The notes under the pieces were generated by a model, which saw nothing but the letters and a program-made list of their open reading frames with translations, was not told the DNA's origin and did not search any database. Below, piece after piece: positions 10,367-20,700 of a stretch of DNA of 64,000 nucleotides. Source of the DNA: Hyaloperonospora brassicae (Eukaryota > Oomycota > Peronosporomycetes > Peronosporales > Peronosporaceae); assembly GCA_947650285.1 (NCBI GenBank), contig CANTFL010000470.1:186001-250000 (forward strand), written 5' to 3'. Each line of letters begins with the position of its first letter. Position 1 is the first letter of the stretch. Made by a program: the position numbers and the translations under genes.

Positions 10367-11319
10367 GTACATTTCCAGACATCTCAAGATGTTTCCAATA
10401 CAAAACATCCATTTATTACATTGGCGACGCTTGTCCTTTTTTCGATGAACATGTCGAGCATACTCGATGCCTGGTCTGATCGACGTACGGCAAGAGGCTC
10501 TCGCCAATGCGTCGTATAGAAGAGTCAAGATACCACCTAGAGTAGACGACTACAGCGATTGTGACACGCCGCGGTCCTTTGCCTTCGACATATAGAAGTA
10601 AGCTCTTAAATCGGGCTGTGCATCACATCATGTCAAATTGTACGCATAAGTTTAATCAAGCGACAAGCACCGCTACAGAAAAAAGTTGCTCACCACAAGG
10701 ATGCCGAGCATTCTATGTGCTTTAAGTATCTCAACAAGGTCATGATTGGAAGAAAAGACTGATGGTACCAATCTTCGATAGTACCCTTCTTGATTAGGAA
10801 AAAGCAAGCTGTCCAATACCAGAGGGCCCATAAACAGCATACCTGGCCAAAACAAATGTATAAACGGTTAGTCATGCTCGCATATCGACGCAGAAAACAT
10901 GGGGCAGAAACCATCTAGGAAACCGTTTTGTATCAAACGGACTCACTAGATCGGTGATTTTCTTTTTGTATGTCTTGAATACGCGGGACGGGTGTACTTC
11001 TCACCATAGCACTCGTATATCTGACCGACCCATTTGGACGCGTACTTGCACAACGCCCAGCGATCGTCCACTGAATTCTAGCAGAGCCGTGTGACCAGCA
11101 CGCAAGTCAAAATAGCAGATTCAGTTGATATAGCTACATTTACGCATAGCCACACATGACAAATATATCAGGTTAAGATTCATCTAGAACGCATGTCCGA
11201 GCACGACCACGTACGTTCCCACAGTAGTTGAAAAACCTGTCACTACCTCTAAAAAACCACGGTTGGAATATACCGGATATAGTGGTTCGTTCGCGTACCC
11301 GAATATACCTCACCAAACC
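8938..11319. other. Decayed non-coding stretch
   Basis: No gene can be supported. Bases 8938-9010 continue the short repeat split by the Ty3 element (relative at 16866-16966). A 105-codon minus-strand frame at 9422-9739 and hydrophobic minus-strand frames at 10673-10914 could be relics of unidentified genes, the latter of a membrane protein. AT-rich patches, broken frames and one trinucleotide repeat are all that is otherwise visible. Confidence 0.4.
10334..10366 (+). repeat. (TCA)n microsatellite
   Basis: About eleven uninterrupted TCA/CAT units lie in the decayed region, with no coding context. Confidence 0.95.
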
Positions 11320-12110
11320 AACCAACGACCAAGTACGTATAGTTCCACATGTAGATTTTAGTTTGTCAGCAAATAGCGGCAAGCCCGCACTAGTGAAAAC
11401 AGAAGTGATAGATCATGATTTCTGTACTTCACTTCCACGTAAATGAACGTGAAAAGTAAGGCATTATCTTGTAGATGCCCGAGTCTTAGACGAGGCTAGA
11501 GAAGGCTGCACGTTGCAGCTTAAAATCGTCAACCTGAATGGCCTCTATCACCTTAGTGTAGTATAAATGCATTTCCGCGATCAGCACGTGATTTGCTCGA
11601 GGCTATCTGTCGACAGTGTTGACAAACGCTTCGTCCTTGATGAAGGTGTGGTACGTCGAATTGTCCTCTACGAACTCGTTCTCAGGTGTAACGGGCTGCA
11701 CGCCATTGACAGCCGGCCAGTGCACATTGAACACAGGTTGCAATGGGATATGACCCAGGGGAGCATTCATCAGCTCCGACAGCCCCAGCTCTTCCTCCAC
11801 TGCGTAAAAGAGCGACCTGTGGTCTGCTCACGGCTTGTACTTGATAGTACCTGGGGCTGCAAAGCCATACCACCACTATCATTTTCACAAAACGAACAAC
11901 TCGTGTAAGTCAATAGCGTGCCTTATTATGACCGCCCGGTGGCGCTATATTCTAGTGATAGGGTAACTCTACATTTCGCACTAGGAGAGCCTGATTGGTA
12001 TCTGTGGGTCCAGTTGCGGCCGTCGCGATTGACGCTGACACTCAAGCGCGTCGTGTACGAACTCCCGCACTCGTAGCTCTATGTACGGCATCAGCTCAGC
12101 AATGCAATCT

Positions 12111-12405
12111 TGTTGGAAATGTTGGAAATGGGTGCGAGGTCACGAATAGGCGATTGGAGTGGTCGGTCGGTGGCTTGGGTTCATTTGAGACTATGATGTC
12201 ATAAACTCGCTATACGCAAAAGGTGAACGCAGAGTCACAAGCAGAATAGTGATTGTAATCATGTAAAGTCAGACTGCGTGCGAGATAGATAAATGGAGCA
12301 GAGAGCTTTAATAAGCACGGCAGAGAAGAGAGAACTAGAAAGAATCAGTATAGAATCTAATTGTTAACCTACCGCTTCCTTCGCACAACACGCATCTTGC
12401 ATACA
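12111..12405 (+). repeat. 5' LTR of copia element
   Basis: This 295-base repeat, from TGTTGGAAAT to GCATACA, matches 16405-16682. It is followed by GGTTATGATCC, a candidate primer-binding site resembling an internal methionine-tRNA match used by some copia elements. That tRNA assignment is tentative. Confidence 0.88.
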
Positions 12406-12409
12406 GGTT

Positions 12410-13890
12410 ATGATCCCAATGGCCGGAGCCACCGAACCGACTACGAAGACACCAGGGGGTACCCCGCGAGCCTCGCCTGGACGCGGCTTGCCAGCGCGTG
12501 CGCCCAGTGCACCCGCAGTTGTCGAGGATGGATCCGCTCGCGAGAGCGGGCAGCGAGACGATAAGTTCCTCTCCGCATTACCGCACCCACCGATCGACTG
12601 GCGAGCCTCGGGTCGTCGCAGAGATTGGGAGACGAGAGAAAGCGCATGCTCTGGTCGTGTAGAGCAGACTGTTCGCCTCAAAACTTGTCGCCAACATGCG
12701 CGGTCGACCGATGACGTTCGACGCTATCGGAGACGCGGAGGAGAAGGCACCGGCGCCGCGCGGAAACCAACGCGCGACCGATCTTAGCGCGTCGCGATTT
12801 GCATCGCTCGAGCCACCCGCGTGCGCGCAGCACCGCATCCGCAGCAGCGCGCATCAGCGTATTCACCACCTCCGCAGGCATATGCAGCGCTACCATCACT
12901 GCAGCAACAAGCCGCTCCGCCGCAAGAATATGTGCGCCCGGAACTCAACGGGTATGGGATGCCATCGGCAAGACAGCGAAAGTTGAACATACGCAAGTTC
13001 GATGGTACAGAGCTGTACCACGGCCTCGGAAGCGGATTCTTCGACTGAGGACGCACCTTTCTGCGCGCGGAAAGCCTCGCGGAAGCGTCGTGTGCTTTCG
13101 GATGAACCGAAGACGTCAAGGTCGACCTGCTTGGGCACTTTCTCGCCGGCACGGCTGAGAGGTACTATCACAAGCAGGTCGACACCTGGTGGACGCAGAC
13201 ATCCACACTGGAGTACGTCATGGGGTGGCTCCTGCGCACGTTTAAGACGTCGATCACTGCGAGCCAGGCGATGAACTTATTCGTGTCCAAGAAGAAGGCA
13301 TGACGCACCTAGGCCGAGTACTTCCTCTATGCGGTCGCCGTCATCGAGGCGCGTGGTGCTGCCGACTTGCTTGTTCACGATAACATCGTCCACCACGCTT
13401 CGCCGGAGCTGATGAACGTGATGCGCTCCGATTATGAACCCACGCTAGTCGACTCCCTGCGCCACACCGAGGAGATGGCGCACTTTGCGCAGTCCATCGA
13501 GAACGGCAGAAGCTCAGTTGGTCGTGAGGTCGTCGCCGCGCACGTGGCAGGCAAACTCAAGGGCGTATCACGTGCTACGGATGCGGTCGACCGGGGCACA
13601 TCGCGGCCGACTATCGTGCGCGAGTCGTGCACGACGACGAGACACCCACGGGGGGTGGAGGCGCCGGCATGATCCTCGAGCTGACCGAGAAGCGCAGTGC
13701 GACCAAGACGAAGCGCACAGGAATAAGAAGGGCTCGCGCGGCAAGGACGCTGAAGCGAGAAATGCAAGTAACGGAGCACGATCCATGGACGACTCAGGCG
13801 TCTTCGTTCTTGCGGCGAGCGACAGACCACAAGCCACGGACGGCACGCGTGGTCGTGCTTGCGGCGACCGATGCCGCGGGCACCGACCGA
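12410..13890 (+). pseudogene. copia gag relic
   Basis: Split sense frames contain NIRKFDGTELYHGLGSGFFD near 12990-13048, [20 protein letters not shown] near 13120-13180, and [20 protein letters not shown]. These are followed after stops by FLYAVAVIEARGAADLLV and the region 13367-13520. This matches the nucleocapsid-type polyprotein found at the 5' end of oomycete copia elements. The forward frame continues to about 13890 (MDDSGVFVLAASDRPQATD), where the inverted block begins. Stops near 13303 and 13312 and frame changes disable it. Confidence 0.75.
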
Positions 13891-13899
13891 GAAGAATCG

Positions 13900-14570
13900 A
13901 TCCGAGCAGATGACGCCGCCGATGCGATCGATAGGCAAGTGCGCACCTCTGTCTTGTTGCGACTGCGCGTAGCGCTTCTGCTTGCCCTCGAGGCACGACA
14001 CGCATGCCATGCGTTTGTTGCTGCTCAGTTAAATGCCCGATGCCGGTCGCACGCCATGCGTTCGATCGTGTCGAACACGAGGTGGCCGAGTCGCTGATGC
14101 CAGTGCAACAGCGAAGCTTCGTGCGGCTCGTTGGAGATTATATCCGTTGAATGCGCTTCGAGCGCCGCCATGGTCGCGTCGCCGCCTGCACTCTCCTTGT
14201 CGCACGTGTCCTTCGTCACGACATACAGCACGTTGCTGTTGATCGCGACATCGAACGCGACCGCAACATTGTTGCGCCGAGCGAGCGGGCGCTTGTCGCC
14301 GTCGTGCACGAGGCCAAACTCTTTGTTCTAGAGGTTGCCGTTCGACAAAATGTTATTTGCCAGTCGCGGCGCCAAGTACACATCCGTGAGCGTCACGACC
14401 GCCTCCGCTCCACGCGCGAGAACTTCGAGGCGCACCCTGCCGACACGCGTCAGGTGCAGCGACTAGCAGTCTGCCATCGCGCTCTCGTGGCTGCAAGCCG
14501 TCGAGTTGAGCAGCAACGATTCGTCGTTGTACAGATGCCGGATCGCAGAAGAGCGGAAAGTGATGGAAGC
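13900..14570 (-). pseudogene. Inverted block: GAG-pre-integrase and integrase start
   Basis: On the minus strand, opposite to the rest of the element, the frame 14309-14025 ends in LLHWHQRLGHLVFDTIERMA, the GAG-pre-integrase signature. Continuing downstream, 14010-13905 gives ACVSCLEGKQKR and GAHLPIDRIGGVICSD, the start of a copia integrase. Upstream on the same strand (about 14400-14330) is VYLAPRLANNILSNGNL followed by a stop, as found just after the copia protease. The breakpoints are near 13900 and 14570, estimated from where forward coding stops and restarts. Confidence 0.75.
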
Positions 14571-14572
14571 GA

Positions 14573-16333
14573 ACGGCGAATGAAACACGCGGCGCGTCAA
14601 AACGCGCAGAAGCGGCTGCTCGGCAGGAGGAGGCAGCCGCGAGCGGGGAGGTCGTGAACGCTGCTTTCGAGCACGATCCGCTCAACTACGTACAGGCGAT
14701 GCGCAGCGGCAAGCGCGACAGGTATGATAGGGCAATACAAGAGGAGATCGCCGCGCTCGAGGCCAACGACGTCTGGACGATCACAAAGCGATCGCGAGGG
14801 ACGCACGCGCTGCACACTAAATGGGTCTACAAGACCAAGACGGATGCGCAGGGCGACCTCGAGCGGCTGAAGGCGCGATTGGTGGCGTGGGGTAACGAGC
14901 AGGTGCTCAGCGTCGATCACACGCTCACCTTCGCTGCCGTGATGGACCTGTCGACGGTTAAAGTGATCCTGGCGCTTGTGGCTACGTGGGGGGTACCGGC
15001 AAATCACGGCGACATCATCAACGACTACGTCAAAGCGGACAAGAAGCCGCACCTCCGCATCTTTCTACAGATGCCGCGCGGCATGCCGGTCTCGGAGGAG
15101 ACGCTGCGAGTGCAAGGCGTTGCGAACGCGAGCGAGCTGGTGCTGGAGCTGCGGAAGAGCCTGTATTGGCTCAAGCAGGCAGGCCGGAAATGGAGCCAGC
15201 TACTGCACTCAAAGCTCGCTGCTGCCGTTTTCACACGGTGCTAGGGCGGCATGTGCTTCTACTGGAAGCGCGGCGGTGACGACCTCGTCGTGGTCGGCGT
15301 GTATGTTGACGATCTCCTCGCGACAGGGACGAGCGCGGCGGCGGTCGAACGGTTCTTCTCAAGCCTCGCGTCGTTGTCGATCAAGGACCTGGGGCGTGTC
15401 ATCAAGTTCATGGTGATGCGCGTGACGCACAACGGTCAGCGCGGATACATGCTCGATCAGGAGGTGGCCATCGGAGACCTCCTGCGCGACAACGGGCTCG
15501 CCGACGCCAACTGGACGTGGAAGCTGATCGACGAAAGCTGCTACTAGCTGGAGGAGGGCGACGCGGAGCTTCTTGGGACGGAAAGCGCGCGACAAGGACC
15601 GACAGTGCGCCAGTTCCAGTCGCTGGTCGGCTCTCTTCTCTGGGTGGCGCGTTCCACACGCCCCGACAATACGTTTGCGGTGCACAAGGTCACGAGACGA
15701 GCACACTAGCCTCGACTGGAAGACTGGAAGCTGGCGAAACGCGTCGAGCGATATATCAAGGGTTTGGCGTCGTTCAAGGTTGCGATGATCCCAGAAGATA
15801 ACTTGGGTGCAGCGATGCGCCTGGAAGCGTTCAGCGACGGCAATTTTGCCGCCGACAAGACGGACTGTAGGTCAATGAAGGGCCGCATCGTGATGCTGAA
15901 CGTGATGGCCGTCATCTGGGGTGTGCGGAAGCAGGAAGGCGTCTCCCTGTCGACGATGGAGGCGAAATTTTTCTCGGCGAGTGGGGTCGCGCGCGAGCTC
16001 CTCGGTCTGCGCGAGATGTTCCGCGAAGTGGGCGTGTAGCCCGCTCTCCCGATGTATTTGCGGGTGGACAACCTAGCGGCGATCGCACAGATCGCGGGCA
16101 TGGCATCGTCGCTGAAGGCAAAACACGTGGATGTGCGCCTTGAGTTCCTATGCGACTACTCGCGTCGCGGTATCATTGCGGCGAGCTACGTCAGGTCGGA
16201 GCAGATGCTCGCAGACCTCTTCACGAAGGCGTTGGAAGCGACGAAGCTCTCGACACTGCGCGCTCTCGTCCGTATCGAGGAAGAAACGATCAAGGACGAC
16301 CAAGGGTGGTCAAGGTGCTCAAGGATGGAGTAG
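14573..16333 (+). pseudogene. copia reverse transcriptase and RNase H relic
   Basis: Forward frames carry IQEEIAALEANDVWTI and HALHTKWVYKTKTDAQGDLE near 14740-14870 and YWLKQAGRKWSQLLHSKL near 15163. After a TAG at 15241 they carry the catalytic VVVGVYVDDLLATGTS near 15290-15335. RNase H follows, with AFSDGNFAADKTDCRSMKG near 15830 and LSTMEAKFFSASGVARELL near 15950, then HVDVRLEFLCDYSRRG and ADLFTKAL near 16120-16230. In-frame stops at 15241, 15545 and 16036 show it is dead. Confidence 0.85.
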
Positions 16334-16404
16334 CACAAGGACAAGGCCTATGCAAGCTCAAGAAATGGGAACAAGTTTGAGGGCAAGTCACGACCGAGAA
16401 GGAG

Positions 16405-16682
16405 TGTTGGAAATGTTGGAAATGGGTGCGAGGGCACGAAAAGGCGATCGGAGTGGTCTGTCGGTGACCTGGGGTTTATTTGGGACCATGATGTCATAAA
16501 CTCGCTGTGTGTGACAAGCAGAATAGTGATTGTATTCAGGTAGAGTCAGAATGCGTGCGAAGTAGATGACTGGAGCAGAGGGCTTTGGCAAGCACGGCAG
16601 AGAAGAGAAAGCTAGTAAGAAGCAGTGAAGAATCTTATTGTTCACCTACCGCTTCCTTCTCGCAACACGCATCTTGCCTACA
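16405..16682 (+). repeat. 3' LTR of copia element
   Basis: This 278-base match to 12111-12405 ends TTGCCTACA and is followed by the target duplication AATCT. A short purine tract (GAGAAGGAG) precedes it. Confidence 0.88.
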
Positions 16683-16758
16683 AATCTTTGCTCACGTCGT
16701 CCAGTCCGAGGCACTTTGCGACCACCTGCAGCAGCATCTCGGGACGCAACAGGCTCAT

Positions 16759-17738
16759 GCTGTCTGGCAGTGTAAAATACAGCGGTCCAGCTATCAGGGC
16801 TCTTTTGTTTTAGGTTCCAAAAAATTATTAAATTTTCCCAACATATCACACAAACAATTGGTGTGGTCCCCCTTACGTATGATCGATGGTGGCTCGGTCT
16901 CAGAACGGGTGCTGGTTTCAGGACTTTTGCACAAATCGACTGCTGGTTTCAAGTTATGTTCTTCATTCCTTCACCTGGTCCAGCCAGCTGGCTCAACCAT
17001 CGCGCTTCACGGTAAACACTCGCGTAAAGGGACGGGGACCGGATTCCAAGCCCGGTCGCGACGCACGCAGCGTGTCGCAAGGCGCGCCTGAAGAACTCCT
17101 TATCAACGTGATGGTGTTGAAGACGCGGTCAATGCGCGCGAATCCATTCTGCACATCTGAGACCTCTCTCCGCACTGTGCGTCAACATCCGACGCCGCGT
17201 CGCTGATTGCGTATACTGAACGCCCGCCGAACCCACCCATGGACCGGCCACTCGCGGCAATGGCCGTGTCCTCGTGGTCAGTTTGCCATGTCCACTGTTC
17301 GTGTTTCCCGCCAGCCGGATCAGGCTCCGAGCTGACAAGGACAGTCGTGCGACAACTTGTTTCCTGCGGTCGCATCAGGCCGCGCTCCCCTTCGATGCCC
17401 GTTGTGTGGACATACAATACGCCAATCGTCGCTCCCTCCCTCCCGAATCAACGAGTGAACCCAACTCGTCCACGGAACGCAACATCCATCGGCAACCGGC
17501 AACCGGCACGCGAAACAATACAACTCGCGACTCGACAGCGGCCGCTCAGCTCGTTTCAAACCGCATACCTCGCCAGCCTTTATCATATCAGATGCCCCAC
17601 CCAGTGCAAACCACCTCGTACCACCCAGTACCCTCTACAATCCCATCGCGCTCGCGCCTACCCCCCCCTCGCCGCCGCCCACCGGGCCTCGTCTCGACAC
17701 GCGCACTTGTCAAGTTGCAGCGCCCTGCACAAGTCGCA
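16759..17738. other. Intergenic region between TAF6-like relic and ABCA gene
   Basis: It holds the former upstream side of the TAF6-like relic and the presumed promoter and 5' UTR of the ABC transporter. Bases 16866-16966, read on the minus strand, are related to the short repeat interrupted by Ty3 copy 1 (611-629 plus 8938-9010). The ABC transporter frame stays open upstream to 17274, but that part is low-complexity Ser/Thr/Pro/Arg-rich and reads like UTR rather than protein. Confidence 0.5.
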
Positions 17739-20700
17739 ATGGAGCCGCTCACGTCGTGCCTCACGACGATCGTCACGTCGGACTTCAACTACGCGCTCTG
17801 CGTCATGAACTCGGGTTTCTTCCAGCTCTCGCCGTCGGCGTTCGTCGTGCCCGGGGCCGTCGCGACCATTGTGCCCTCGCTCCCCGCTGCGCTGCGCGCG
17901 AACCCCCTGGCGTCCATCACCACCCTCGGCGCCTGCGCGCTCACGTGCACGCAGCCGTCGCCACTCTACACCTCGAGCTCGTGCTGCGCGGCCGCGCGCG
18001 CGGTCTCGGACTGCGCGCAGGCCATTCCCCCGTCGCCCCCGAGCGCAGCCAACGTGACCGACTGCCGCGCCATCGTCCACGCGACGATCGCCGAGAGTCA
18101 GCAGTGCGCGCTCGCAGCCGGCAACATCGTCCTGCTCGTCGTAGCAGCGCTCGCCGTGGCGCTCTTGATCGCTGCGGCCATTGCCACGCGCCTCTACGCG
18201 AGGGCCAAGCAAAAGGCTACCAGCGCTGCTCCAGAGTCCCGGGCAGCGGAGGACGACGACGACGCGCTGGAGCAGCGCCTCGCGGCCGTCGCGCGGCCGT
18301 CCACGTGCGGCGTTTTGCTCACGTCGTGGCGACAAGTGAGCAATTTGCTCTGGAAGAACCTCGTGATCCGACGGCGCAAGCCCGTGGCGTTCGTGCTGGA
18401 GCTGTTCCTGCCCGTGCTGCTGGCGCTCGCGCTCGTGTTTTTCGCCAACCTCGACACGATCTTGGGCAGGGGCCGCTGGAACAGGAGCTCGGCGTCGTCG
18501 ACGGAAGCAGCGGCGGCAACGGCCGAGACGATCTTGTGCACGGCGCTGGACACCACCGACTACGGCGTCTTGAGCTCCAACTTGTTGCTGTTCTACACGA
18601 GTGGCCAGAGCGTCATTGGCCTCTATCTACTCATCAGTTACGTCAAGTTTGTCTCCATGACGACAACGACTATGGTAAGTGAAAAGGAGACGCGCATCCG
18701 AGAAGTGATGAAGATCATGGGGCTCTCGAACTTTACGCTCTTGTGCTCGTGGTGCCTCACGACTGCCATCTTGGCCACGCCCCTCGCGTTCGTCATTGCA
18801 GCTGAGCTCAAGTTTGGTCAAGTGTTCCCCATGACAACGTACGCGACGCTCGTGTTCCTGTTCTGGACGCTGAGCTTGTCAATCGTGAGCTTTAGCTACT
18901 GCATTACGCCGTTCTTCAACAAGGCTCGCGCCGCTTCCATCGCGTCCGTGCTGGTGTGGCTCTTGCTGTTCTTCCCCTTCTTGACCGTCATGTCCATGTC
19001 CAACGCGACCAAGTACCTCAGTGCGCTGGCACCGCCTACTGCCTTTGCGCTCGGCATTGATGACATCGTGCGCCACGCGCAGCTCGGACGAGGAGTAGCA
19101 TACGCGATAACGGTCACGGCATCGCCTGTGACTGTGCCGACGGCATTTGAAATGAGCTGGTTCTTGATCTTCGACTCGGTTGTCCTCGTCGCGCTTGGCT
19201 GGTACTTTGACAATGTGCTTCCGCAAGAGTTTGGCATCCGCAAGCCGTGGAACTTCCTCTTTACGAGAGACTTTTGGCGTCCTTCGAGGTCGACAAGAGC
19301 CCTCTCCACAGCTCCGTCGCCGCACCCGTACCGTACATTCGCCTCGCCGCGAGAAATAAGCTTGTCGCGTCCGATGTCGACGAACGGATCGATCTTGATG
19401 GTGAAGGATCGACCTGGACTTGTCGCTCGTGTGGAGCCTGTGGACGCTACGCTCTCAGCACAGGAACGGAAGGGAACGTGTCTCCAGATTCGAGGCCTTC
19501 GCAAAGAATTTGCGTCAAACGGTGGCGGAGTAAACGTAGCCGTGCGAGGACTTGACCTCACGCTGTACGCCGGGCAGATATCTGCTCTGCTGGGCCACAA
19601 TGGCGCTGGAAAGACGACCACAATCTCGATGTTGACCGGTCTTATTTCACCCACGTCGGGCAACGCCACGCTCTTCGGTCTTTCGTTTCGAGAACACCTG
19701 AACGAGCTCCGTCGGATCATGGGCGTTTGTCCTCAGCACGATGTCTTGTTTGACGAATTGACCGTGGAAGAGCACTTGTTGATGTTTGGCACGATGAAAC
19801 ACATTCCGCGTGGTAGTCTGAAGCCCGAAGTGGAACGAATGATTCGGGAAGTGGGTCTAGTGGAGAAGCGGAAAACCGCTGCGAGGAACCTGTCGGGTGG
19901 ACAAAAGCGCAAATTGAGTCTTGCGCTGGCGTTCATGGGAGACAGCAAGCTCATCTTTCTGGACGAGCCAACGTCGGGCATGGACCCGTACTCCCGGCGG
20001 TTTACTTGGAATTTGCTGCAGCGTAACCGCGACGACCGAGTCATTCTGTTGACCACGCACTTCATGGATGAGGCCGACATTCTAGGTGACCGCGTCGCCA
20101 TCATGGCTGATGGCCAGCTTTGTTGCGCCGGCACTCCCCTCTTTCTGAAAAATTGCTATGGTGCTGGGTATCGTCTGACCATGATCCAAGCGCCCGGGTG
20201 TGATGCTGAAGCCGTGGGCACATTTCTACGCGGCTTCGTGCCTGAAGCAAAGTGCTTGAGCAACTTTGGTTCAGAGGTCGTGTTCCAGCTTCCATCAAAA
20301 TCAGCGGGACTATTTTCGGCAATGCTGCAAGCTCTCGACGATGAACTGCACCGTTTGCACATTGTTCAGTACGGTGTGTCCGTGACAACCCTCGAGGAAG
20401 TATTCCTGCGCATCTCACGTGATCGAGAAGAAGAAGCCGCCATCAATGCTGCTGTCTGTAGCGTGGAAACAGTCGACCGAATCCGCAAGACGTCAGCAAG
20501 CTCAGCGTATTCGAGCGGCACGTTGACGAGCCCGATATCTGCTGAGAGTGCTGGCCGACCGACGCTGTGGACCCAGTACACTGCACTGCTGACAAAGCGT
20601 TTGCGTATTGCAAAGCGAGACAAGAAAAACCTCCTGAATGCTGTATGCATCCCGCTGCTTTTCCTGATCATCTTAGTGTTGCTCCCGGAAATCGATGTGG

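Larger units (their letters stand above)
12111..16682 (+). mobile_element. Ty1/copia LTR retrotransposon (defective, internally inverted)
   Basis: LTRs at 12111-12405 and 16405-16682 begin TGTTGGAAATG and end TTGC-TACA. They are flanked by the 5-bp duplication AATCT at 12106-12110 and 16683-16687. The interior has a copia-type gag, then a block in reverse orientation carrying the GAG-pre-integrase and start of integrase, then reverse transcriptase and RNase H in the forward direction. Integrase before reverse transcriptase is the copia order. Most of the integrase core is missing. It sits inside the TAF6-like pseudogene, in the opposite orientation to that gene. Confidence 0.92.
11320..16758 (-). 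pseudogene. TAF6: TAF6-like pseudogene split by a copia insertion
   Basis: Read on the minus strand from an ATG at 16758, the sequence encodes a TAF6-type histone fold (MSLLRPEMLLQVVAKCLGLD). It stops at the copia target site (16683) and resumes in frame at 12110 as CIAELMPYIELRVREFVHDA. After a frameshift near 12003-12009 comes LLVRNVELPY. Then 11815-11603 gives EEELGLSELMNAPLGHIPLQ and the HW-A-NGVQP-TPEN block that begins the TAF6 HEAT region. HEAT-like pieces continue at about 11562-11440 (RAAFSSL) and 11435-11320 (YRNHDLSLLFSLVRACRYLL). Stops, frameshifts and the 4.6-kb element make it non-functional. TAF6 is a TFIID/SAGA subunit and normally essential, so an intact copy should exist elsewhere. 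Identification rests on remembered family patterns. Confidence 0.7.

Noticed and set aside
12410..12787. 125-codon ORF proposed as a host gene just after the copia 5' LTR
   Set aside because: Its position and the following gag motifs show it is the eroded start of copia gag.
17756..18682. 308-codon plus-strand frame inside the ABC transporter
   Set aside because: It is the shifted frame of a GC-rich gene, Arg-rich and without domains.
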